This document shows positions 1 to 5,000 of a stretch of DNA of 5,000 nucleotides, one piece after another (within the stretch, counting starts at the first letter, position 1; each line of letters opens with the position of its first letter). Origin of the DNA: Hyphomicrobiales bacterium (GTDB lineage: Bacteria; Pseudomonadota; Alphaproteobacteria; Rhizobiales; GCA-2746425); the NCBI GenBank assembly GCA_002746425.1, contig NVXB01000106.1, positions 1 to 5,000 on the forward strand, written 5' to 3'. Below the pieces are notes generated by a model. It did no database searches. It saw only the letters and a program-made list of their open reading frames with translations, and was not told the DNA's origin. The position numbers were made by a program, and so were the translations under genes.

Positions 1-94
1 GAGCGCATTCGCGCCCACCCCCCCCGCAAGCGGCGAGTGCAACGCTAAGGACAAGCGGCGTTAAGGCAACAAATAGGCGTCGTGAAAAAACCAT
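1..94 (-). CDS. Lipoprotein, 5' end only; probable DsbA/thioredoxin-like secreted protein
   Basis: This is the first 31 codons of a gene that runs leftwards out of the window. The ATG at 94-92 is preceded by GGGAG (105-101) at a 6-nt spacing, which decides the start. The peptide has a short n-region with a twin arginine in S4-R5-R6-L7-F8-V9, a hydrophobic stretch (7-22), and a lipobox L20-A21-A22-C23 followed by four glycines, so it is a lipoprotein exported to the periplasmic face. SRRLFV also fits the core of a Tat motif, so export could be by Tat or Sec. Nothing of the mature domain is visible. The DsbA-like assignment is inference from gene order: in alphaproteobacteria dciA is commonly followed by a thiol-disulfide (DsbA-type) protein and then smc. 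It lies 65 nt downstream of dciA on the same strand, probably co-transcribed. The coding-strand G8 run after Cys23 makes the downstream frame sensitive to a single indel. Confidence 0.6.
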   Translation of the reverse strand, partial: MVFSRRLFVALTPLVLSVALAACGGGGRECA

Positions 95-100
95 GAAAAT

Positions 101-105
101 CTCCC
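101..105 (-). promoter_or_regulatory. Ribosome binding site of the partial lipoprotein gene
   Basis: On the minus strand GGGAG lies 6 nt before the ATG at 94. It is the best Shine-Dalgarno match in the 65-nt gap after dciA and is the reason for choosing this start. The rest of the gap (106-159) holds no convincing terminator hairpin, which fits co-transcription with dciA. Confidence 0.55.
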
Positions 106-159
106 GAACGGTTATAAACTTACGATTCTTGGGTCTGTGCAATACTTAAAGGCCGGATC

Positions 160-762
160 CTAGTCTGACTGAACGTTGCGCGCCAGCAAGGCAAGCCCTA
201 ATTGCCGTGCCGACAGGCGCAACGGCCCTTCGGGCAGGCGATTGAGTTTTTCTTCCAGTGCAGACAGATCTGCGGGACTAGGTCCATGTTGTGGACGGCT
301 GGTTCCGGGTTTGGCGATCGGGGCGCCTATTCTGCCCTGACGAATACGCAGACGGCTTATAAAATTTCGCCCAAAGGCGGCATTTATCCGCGCGATCAGA
401 GCGTTGCTTTCCAGCTCAACCAGTGCCGCCCCCGCACCGCCGCGTGCCACAATATGCAAGACCGTACCATCGCGGCTTCTTGACATTTTTTCCAACGCGC
501 ATATGCGCATGAGGCGCGTTCCGGCCAGTTCCGGCCATCTCATGGCAAGCTCGTTAAAACTGGCACCATTGCCCCGCACGAGCGGGCGGACAATACCAAG
601 AACTTTGCGGCCGATTTTTGGAACCGGGCGGGCGGCCCGCCGGGTTGGCAGACGCAAGAGCTGTGCAGCGCGATCAGGGTCAATCGTTCGTCTGGCGCGC
701 TGATGGCGCAAATGTGCCTTTAAGGCTGCAGATGGAGAACAGTCTTTATCACGCGTGTTCAT
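160..762 (-). CDS. dciA: DUF721 family replicative helicase loader DciA
   Basis: A 200-residue protein of the DUF721 family. DciA is the ancestral loader/partner of the replicative helicase DnaB at the origin in bacteria lacking DnaC/DnaI. The conserved core is a KH-like domain at about residues 49-144. It includes the segment around R75-W76-P77-E78-L79-A80-G81, a strand ending in E-L-E, the helix ARINAAFG (124-131) and the strand RLRIRQG (137-143). A basic N-terminal stretch (R-R-A-R-R type) and a C-terminal extension with an amphipathic helix (DLSALEEKLNRL) flank it, as in alphaproteobacterial members. I chose the ATG at 762. A longer reading to 813 would begin with TTG and run 32 nt into the divergent mutY. 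The Shine-Dalgarno is weak (GAGG 14 nt upstream). The gene ends in TAG at 162-160. It is followed by a lipoprotein gene on the same strand and is divergent from mutY, the usual arrangement in this class. Family assignment is firm; the loader role is taken from characterised homologues. Confidence 0.85.
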   Translation of the reverse strand: MNTRDKDCSPSAALKAHLRHQRARRTIDPDRAAQLLRLPTRRAARPVPKIGRKVLGIVRPLVRGNGASFNELAMRWPELAGTRLMRICALEKMSRSRDGTVLHIVARGGAGAALVELESNALIARINAAFGRNFISRLRIRQGRIGAPIAKPGTSRPQHGPSPADLSALEEKLNRLPEGPLRLSARQLGLALLARNVQSD

Positions 763-781
763 CGGGCCATGATGCGCCTCT

Positions 782-1876
782 ATGGACACTGATTCAACAA
801 TACCACTGCCCAAAACCGTTCAGGCGTGCCGAAAGGCGTTGCTGGGATGGTATGACGCCTTTGCTCGTGATCTGCCCTGGCGGGTTTTGCCCGCCGCCAG
901 AGCGAAAGGCCAAAGTGCGGATCCATATGCGGTCTGGCTGAGCGAGATCATGTTACAGCAAACCAGTGTAACCGCAGTGAAAGGCTATTACGCCGCGTTT
1001 TTGGGCCGCTGGCCAGAGGTAGAGCATTTGGCTGCTGCCCCGTTGGAGGAGGTGCTCAGCGCCTGGGCGGGCCTTGGCTATTATGCCCGGGCGCGCAATC
1101 TGCATGCCTGTGCGCAAATAGTGGTGGACCAGCATGGCGGTGCTTTTCCGCAAACCGAGGCAGAGCTGCGAACCTTGCCCGGCATCGGAGAATATACCGC
1201 TGCTGCCATCGCGGCCATCGTCCATGATGTGCCCGCCAATGTGGTGGATGGCAATGTTGATCGGGTAATGGCCCGGCTGCACCGGGTGGAGACGCCGTTG
1301 CCGCGTGCCAAAACAGATTTGAAGTCTCTTGCCGCCCATTATGTGTTGCCGCATCGCGCTGCAGACTGGCCACAGGCTCTGATGGATCTGGGGGCAATCA
1401 TATGTCGGCCCAAAACCCCAAAATGCGACCTTTGCCCACTTGAACGCTTTTGTCTCGCAACCAAAACGGTCAATCCGGCTGATTATCCCAGACGCAGTCC
1501 CAAAGCCGTCCGGCCGGAGCGATATGGCGCTGCCTTTGTCTTATGCCGTGACGAGAGCGTTTTATTGCGCCGTCGCCCGACCAAAGGTCTTTTGGGCGGG
1601 ATGAGTGAAGTGCCAAACAGTGTTTGGCAGGCAAAAAAAGCAACAAATGAGGTTATGATGTTGTCGGCCCCGGTTGAAGCCGTATGGCAAAATATGGGTG
1701 TCATTCGCCATGTTTTTACACATTTCTCTCTACAGCTGGATGTCTATAAGGCTGTGGCCTCCAGGGGGTATCAAACCAATGAAGGCTGGTGGGCGCCACG
1801 CCATGCACTGGATGAGGAAGCGCTGCCCAGTCTGATGCGCAAAGTCTTGGCACAGGCCGGTATGCTCCCTAAGTAA
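782..1876 (+). CDS. mutY: A/G-specific adenine DNA glycosylase MutY
   Basis: A full-length, 364-residue MutY. It removes adenine mispaired with 8-oxoguanine, the second line of the GO repair system, preventing G:C to T:A transversions. Visible landmarks: N-terminal WYDAFARDLPWR (23-34); catalytic Glu55 in VWLSEIMLQQT; the helix-hairpin-helix LPGIGEYTA (132-140); catalytic Asp156 in VVDGNVDRV; and the [4Fe-4S] cluster ligands Cys208, Cys215, Cys218 and Cys224 with the standard C-X6-C-X2-C-X5-C spacing. The C-terminal NUDIX-like 8-oxoG recognition domain (about 245-360) carries GLLGGMSEVP (269-278) and the recognition loop as F312-T313-H314. The ATG at 782 is the only sensible start; no clear Shine-Dalgarno precedes it, and only 19 bp separate it from the divergent dciA start. 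A second gene follows after 25 bp. All catalytic residues are present, so it should be active. Confidence 0.96.
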   Translation: MDTDSTIPLPKTVQACRKALLGWYDAFARDLPWRVLPAARAKGQSADPYAVWLSEIMLQQTSVTAVKGYYAAFLGRWPEVEHLAAAPLEEVLSAWAGLGYYARARNLHACAQIVVDQHGGAFPQTEAELRTLPGIGEYTAAAIAAIVHDVPANVVDGNVDRVMARLHRVETPLPRAKTDLKSLAAHYVLPHRAADWPQALMDLGAIICRPKTPKCDLCPLERFCLATKTVNPADYPRRSPKAVRPERYGAAFVLCRDESVLLRRRPTKGLLGGMSEVPNSVWQAKKATNEVMMLSAPVEAVWQNMGVIRHVFTHFSLQLDVYKAVASRGYQTNEGWWAPRHALDEEALPSLMRKVLAQAGMLPK

Positions 1877-1901
1877 TGGTTCCCCATGCAAGAGAACGCC
1901 A

Positions 1902-2372
1902 ATGTCAAAACCTGCCCAATACGCCGAAGTGCATCAGCAAATTAATGCGGTCATTGCCGGGGAGACGAGCCGCACAGCACGCTTTGCCACCGCCGCCTGT
2001 CTCTTAAGTCAGGCGTTTTCTCCGCGCTTTTACTGGACCGGATTTTATGAAGTGGACCCGGAAAAGGGCGGTGAACTGGTGGTGGGGCCGTATCAGGGAA
2101 CGCTGGGATGTTTGCGGATCGAGTTTTCGCGCGGGGTTTGCGGGGCGGCTGCACGAACTGGGGAAACGCAATTAATTGCCGATGTGCATGCAATTGCCGA
2201 CCATATCGCCTGTGACAGCGTTACCAATTCAGAGATAGTGGTCCCGGTTTTTGACAGGGACGGTAAATTATGTGCGGTGCTGGATATCGACAGCACGCAA
2301 GCTAATGCCTTTGATGGAGATGACAAAGCGGGGCTGGAAGCGATTAGCGCGGATTTATTGACCTTAGCGTAA
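1902..2372 (+). CDS. Free methionine-(R)-sulfoxide reductase (GAF domain, fRMsr)
   Basis: A 156-residue single GAF-domain protein matching fRMsr (E. coli YebR/MsrC) over its whole length. The cytosolic enzyme reduces free L-methionine-(R)-sulfoxide to methionine, with thioredoxin as usual reductant. Family signatures: WTGFYEVD (45-52), GPYQGTLGCLRI (62-73), FSRGVCGAAA (75-84), DVHAIADHIACDS (94-106), SEIVVPV (110-116) and LDIDS (127-131). The three family cysteines are present: Cys70, Cys80 and Cys104, the last (IACDS) being the expected catalytic one. Glu111, Asp128 and Asp130 match the acidic residues that hold the substrate. An AAGAGAA sequence (1890-1896) lies 5 nt before the ATG. It starts 25 bp after mutY on the same strand and is probably co-transcribed, pairing two oxidative-damage functions. 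Its stop overlaps by 9 bp the end of the convergent lipoprotein gene. Confidence 0.92.
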   Translation: MSKPAQYAEVHQQINAVIAGETSRTARFATAACLLSQAFSPRFYWTGFYEVDPEKGGELVVGPYQGTLGCLRIEFSRGVCGAAARTGETQLIADVHAIADHIACDSVTNSEIVVPVFDRDGKLCAVLDIDSTQANAFDGDDKAGLEAISADLLTLA

Positions 2373-4439
2373 TTCCAGACCGGGCACGCCGGCGGGACCG
2401 GAATTTACTTCCATGGTCAGGGTATCCAGGGTGTCGCCAACCGGCTCCGCCTTGCCTCCCAGGCATTGGGCCAGAAAAGCTTCGGACAGTGCGGCAAAGG
2501 GGATGAACTCTGGTTGGCCGAACAGTTTTTCATCAATTTCCGGAAAATAAACCATGGCGGCATCACCACCGTTTTGGCGAACTCTTTTCACAAATTGGCG
2601 GGCGATATCTGGGTCAAGAATTTTGTTGATATGGCTTTGCAGAATTAACACCTGCGCTTTGATGGTATCGGCATGGCTAAGCGGTGAAACCGCTTTGACC
2701 AGCAGCGGGTCAGGGGCGCCATCCATCCCTGCCAGCCAGCGCGAAAATCTGGCTGAGTCGTCTTTTTGATCGCCGCCGTTAATGATGCCGGCCAAGTCTA
2801 TGAGTGGGTCAACCACCAGAGCGCAGCGCAGTGGAGAATTACTGAGGGCGGCAAGGTTCAAAATGGTGCGTCCACCATTATCCCAGCCAAATCCAGCAAT
2901 ACGGGTCCTGTCTGCCAGGCCATTATCCAAAATGGTGTTGATAGCGTCTTCAAGATCGGTTTTAGCTTGCAAAATTCCTTTTCCAGTCCCCGCCAGTGCG
3001 TATGACTTGCCAAGACCGCTTGCCCCGCGTGTGTTGACCTCCAATACATTATAGCCACGGTTGCTAAGCCATTGAATGCGTGGATCGAAGCCGTAAAATA
3101 CGCGAGAGTTTAACCAGGGTTGAGGTAAGACTATCAGTGGAGCTATTGCGGGACGACCGACCCGCGCTGGCGTGAAATAGGTGACCAGTTCAAATCCGTC
3201 CCGTGCACGGATCCTGATAATTTCGGACTTGGCCAACTTGCGATTTTCCAGCGCTGGCATGGTTTCAAAAAGCGTGGTGATTTTATCCTTTTCCAGATTA
3301 TACAAAGAGTAAATACCCGGCTGGTCCGGACGATCACTATAGATAACCAGTTGTTCGGCAGTGTTGGTGGCCGCCAGTATAAAAAACCGTGGTCCCAGTG
3401 TTTTTTCCAGTCGATCCAGAATGGGTTGAAAGCCTGCCGACAAACTCTGCCAGTGGGGCCTGGGACCATTGGTGAAATAGGCCAGTGGTTGTGCAGTGAT
3501 AGGGTGGAACAGCGTCGTTTCAATATCGCCGTCTTTACCCGTCGCCAGAATTTCCTGCTCGCCGGTTTGCAGGTCTATGCGGGTAAAGGCGGAAAACTCC
3601 CTGCCCCGCCCGTCTATCAGATAGAGGCTGGTCGAGGTCGCATCCATTTGCTCCGGACGTGTCCGAGACACGTCACTTGCCTTGACGGAAAACAATGGTA
3701 GAGCGGTTCCATCCGCTTCCAGTACAATCCAGGTTTGTCCACCATCCCCATTCTTGCGAATACCCAGTCGTGGAACATAATCGCTATCCGTCACCCAATA
3801 GGCAAAGCCCGGGTTTTTGGCGACAAGGGCCTTTTCGCCGCTTTCCAGATCAATCCTGTAGAGATCAAAATTAGGTTGGCCCGCACGCCGTAACCGGACA
3901 AGGGCCGTGTTGGGCCAGTTTTTGGAAACACTTACCAACCAAACATAATCGCCTTCATTGACCGGTACCAGGTCCCGTACAGCTCCGGTTTGAACATTAA
4001 GCGCAAAAACACGGGTGGTTTTAGTCGCTGCAAAAGTACCAGCATAAAGAATATAGGCGCTATTGGGGGTCCAGCGGTGTAATTCCACGCCATCCTTGCC
4101 AAAGGTATATTGCTTTGGTGGCGTGGAGCCATCCGCATCGGCGACAAACAGGTTCAGCGCACCATCACTAAGGGCAAGCCAGCTGACTTTGGCGCCATCG
4201 GGGCTGATCCGGCCTTGATATTGCACAGGGTCACTAAACAGTGCCACACGGCTGATGAGGTTATCCGGTTTTTCCGGTTGCCGGGTGGATTCAGGTGTTT
4301 CTGGTATGACGGGTTTTTTGGGCTTGCACCCCGCCAAAGCCAAACCGGCGCAGAGTATAACCAATCCCAGACGGCCCAGCGTCCCCACAGGGTTTGCAAG
4401 GCCGGTCGGTGTCTTTGCAAAAGAAGAGTTCAATATCAA
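2364..4439 (-). CDS. S9 prolyl-oligopeptidase-like lipoprotein with degenerate catalytic triad (putative pseudoenzyme)
   Basis: Up to 691 residues. The N-terminus is a lipoprotein signal (hydrophobic 22-36, lipobox L35-A36-G37-C38) followed by a Pro/Lys/Glu-rich linker (39-60). A TolB/WD40-like beta-propeller follows (about 64-400; for example RISPDGAKVSWLALSDGALN at 77-96), then an alpha/beta-hydrolase domain (about 405-662). Fold landmarks of S9 peptidases are clear: FDPRIQWLSNRGYNVLEVNT (451-470), RGASGLGKSY (471-480), VSPLSHADTIKAQVLIL (584-600), and a C-terminal LGGKAEP...VPGL like active relatives. Yet the nucleophile elbow reads G518-W519-D520-N521-G522-G523 (Asp for Ser), the acid position is Asn605 in SHINKIL, the His position is Glu637 in PEIDEKL, and HGGP is reduced to QP (440-441). 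Peptidase activity is therefore unlikely; ligand or protein binding at the envelope is a guess. The longest reading starts with TTG at 4439. TTG at 4433 and GTG at 4388 are alternatives; the GTG gives a tidy 20-residue signal peptide. None has a Shine-Dalgarno. Family firm, function unknown. Confidence 0.88.
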   Translation of the reverse strand: MILNSSFAKTPTGLANPVGTLGRLGLVILCAGLALAGCKPKKPVIPETPESTRQPEKPDNLISRVALFSDPVQYQGRISPDGAKVSWLALSDGALNLFVADADGSTPPKQYTFGKDGVELHRWTPNSAYILYAGTFAATKTTRVFALNVQTGAVRDLVPVNEGDYVWLVSVSKNWPNTALVRLRRAGQPNFDLYRIDLESGEKALVAKNPGFAYWVTDSDYVPRLGIRKNGDGGQTWIVLEADGTALPLFSVKASDVSRTRPEQMDATSTSLYLIDGRGREFSAFTRIDLQTGEQEILATGKDGDIETTLFHPITAQPLAYFTNGPRPHWQSLSAGFQPILDRLEKTLGPRFFILAATNTAEQLVIYSDRPDQPGIYSLYNLEKDKITTLFETMPALENRKLAKSEIIRIRARDGFELVTYFTPARVGRPAIAPLIVLPQPWLNSRVFYGFDPRIQWLSNRGYNVLEVNTRGASGLGKSYALAGTGKGILQAKTDLEDAINTILDNGLADRTRIAGFGWDNGGRTILNLAALSNSPLRCALVVDPLIDLAGIINGGDQKDDSARFSRWLAGMDGAPDPLLVKAVSPLSHADTIKAQVLILQSHINKILDPDIARQFVKRVRQNGGDAAMVYFPEIDEKLFGQPEFIPFAALSEAFLAQCLGGKAEPVGDTLDTLTMEVNSGPAGVPGLELR

Positions 4440-4547
4440 TTTAGCGTACCAAAGAATTATTCAGAACGGAATCTAACAGCACTTAACTTTAGAAAGAACT
4501 TAAATTGCATTCATGTAGGGGTCATGGCCTTGCAATGTTTCACGGTG

Positions 4548-4576
4548 TTGCCAGATATGGTCACCAAAGATACATG
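4548..4576 (+). promoter_or_regulatory. Candidate sigma70-type promoter for ettA
   Basis: TTGCCA (4548-4553) differs from the -35 consensus at one position and is followed after 17 nt by TACATG (4571-4576), a poor -10 match (3 of 6). It would put transcription start near 4583, inside the palindrome at 4577-4594. It is the best pair I found in the 172-bp gap, but the -10 is weak and alphaproteobacterial promoters are poorly predicted by eye. Confidence 0.2.
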
Positions 4577-4594
4577 TGCGCGTCAAGACGCGCA
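4577..4594. promoter_or_regulatory. Perfect 8-bp inverted repeat upstream of ettA (operator or 5'-UTR hairpin)
   Basis: TGCGCGTC (4577-4584), AA, GACGCGCA (4587-4594) is a perfect palindrome with a 2-nt centre. As RNA it would form a GC-rich stem of about 7 bp with a CAAG loop, ending 4 nt before the ettA Shine-Dalgarno sequence at 4599. No U-tract follows, so it is not a terminator. It could be an operator over the start of transcription or a hairpin tuning ribosome access. The symmetry is seen directly; any function is inferred. Confidence 0.4.
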
Positions 4595-4598
4595 TAGC

Positions 4599-4606
4599 AG
4601 GTGAGG
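4599..4606 (+). promoter_or_regulatory. Ribosome binding site of ettA
   Basis: AGGTGAGG contains GAGG (4603-4606) 5 nt before the ATG at 4612. It is a strong Shine-Dalgarno and fixes the start, which also matches the invariant EttA N-terminus. It overlaps the stop codon (4602-4604) of a possible 26-codon upstream ORF. Confidence 0.7.
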
Positions 4607-4611
4607 CAAGA

Positions 4612-5000
4612 ATGGCATCCTATCAATATATCTACCATATGGAAGATTTATCCAAGGTCTATACCGGCGGTAAAAAAGTGCTGGATGGTATCCATTTGTC
4701 ATTTTATCCGGATGCCAAAATCGGCGTTGTCGGGGTAAACGGGTCGGGTAAATCCACCTTGCTGCGTATCATGGCTGGCCAGGATAATGATTTTACCGGC
4801 GAGGCCTGGGCCGCTGATGGTGCCAAAATCGGTTATTTGCCGCAGGAGCCGCAGCTGGACGAAAGCCTGGATGTGCTGGGCAACGTCATGATTGGTGTGA
4901 AAGAAAAACAAGACATTCTGAATCGCTATAATGATTTGATGATGAACTACTCCGAAGAGACTGCGGATGAAGGCGCAAGGCTTCAGGATATCATTGATAG
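4612..5000 (+). CDS. ettA: Energy-dependent translational throttle protein EttA (ABC-F), 5' part
   Basis: The first 129 codons of an ABC-F ATPase; the gene continues past the window end. EttA binds the ribosomal E site and, depending on the ATP/ADP state, gates entry of 70S initiation complexes into elongation. The start MASYQYIYHMEDLSKVY and the phrases GGKKVLDGIHLSF, FTGEAWAADGAKIGYLPQEP and LDVLGNVM are near-identical to the family standard. The Walker A of the first ABC domain is G41-V-N-G-S-G-K47-S-T49, the Q-loop glutamine is Q78, and the helical segment after about residue 93 is the start of the family's first helical subdomain. The signature, Walker B, arm and second ABC domain lie outside. 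There is no membrane segment, as expected for a cytosolic ABC-F. It is divergent from the S9-like lipoprotein gene, with 172 bp between them. Confidence 0.95.
   Translation, partial: MASYQYIYHMEDLSKVYTGGKKVLDGIHLSFYPDAKIGVVGVNGSGKSTLLRIMAGQDNDFTGEAWAADGAKIGYLPQEPQLDESLDVLGNVMIGVKEKQDILNRYNDLMMNYSEETADEGARLQDIID

Noticed and set aside
111..142. Promoter for the partial lipoprotein gene (TTGCAC at 142-137, TATAAC at 116-111, minus strand)
   Set aside because: The -10 match is good, but the spacer is 20 nt and transcription would start within the ribosome binding site.
763..813. A longer dciA reading adding 17 residues
   Set aside because: It would start with TTG at 813, run into the mutY coding region, and the added residues do not look like the family. 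The ATG at 762 gives a normal length.
2862..2890. Asp520 as an active dehalogenase/epoxide-hydrolase-type nucleophile
   Set aside because: Those enzymes use Asp in the elbow but still need a histidine base. Here the His position is Glu and no histidine lies in the C-terminal 88 residues, so such a mechanism is unlikely.
3143..3701. Open frames of 116-126 codons on both strands inside the lipoprotein gene
   Set aside because: They lie within the S9-like coding region in other frames and show no family signature.
4481..4503. Direct repeat ACTTAA (4481-4486 and 4498-4503) in the AT-rich gap
   Set aside because: Six-base repeats in AT-rich DNA are expected by chance, and no binding-site consensus is recognised.
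4110..4604. A 164-codon open reading frame on the plus strand opposite the lipoprotein N-terminus
   Set aside because: Most of it is the antisense shadow of the lipoprotein gene, with no recognisable protein. Only its last 26 codons, beyond the gene, are considered as a possible leader ORF.

Overview
The window looks like core chromosome of an alphaproteobacterium of moderate GC. The basis is the gene neighbourhood and protein style: a DUF721/DciA replicative-helicase loader beside mutY and a secreted lipoprotein, an EttA N-terminus very close to the alphaproteobacterial form, and an S9-type TolB-propeller/hydrolase lipoprotein. A marine or stalked-type order is possible but cannot be settled from 5 kb. 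I see no mobile element, CRISPR array, tRNA or rRNA.

Layout, left to right. Positions 94 to 1 (minus) hold the first 31 codons of a lipoprotein, probably the DsbA/thioredoxin-like protein that usually follows dciA in this class. Positions 762 to 160 (minus) are dciA. Head-to-head with it, only 19 bp away, starts mutY (782-1876, plus), followed after 25 bp by a free methionine-(R)-sulfoxide reductase (1902-2372, plus). These two form a small oxidative-damage pair, one repairing A opposite 8-oxoguanine and the other recycling oxidised free methionine. Tail-to-tail with it, overlapping by 9 bp, is a 691-codon lipoprotein of the S9 prolyl-oligopeptidase-like family (4439-2364, minus). A 172-bp regulatory gap follows, then the 5' part of ettA (4612 to the window end, plus).

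The most unusual item is the S9-like lipoprotein. Its N-terminal propeller, the hydrolase fold landmarks and the family's C-terminal tail are all recognisable and the frame is open. However, all three catalytic triad positions are replaced (Ser to Asp520, Asp to Asn605, His to Glu637) and the HGGP motif is shortened to QP. It reads as a maintained pseudoenzyme on the cell surface or in the periplasm. Secondary points are a perfect 8-bp palindrome just upstream of the ettA ribosome binding site, a 26-codon upstream ORF ending inside that site, a run of eight G directly after the lipobox cysteine of the partial lipoprotein, and very tight divergent and convergent gene junctions.
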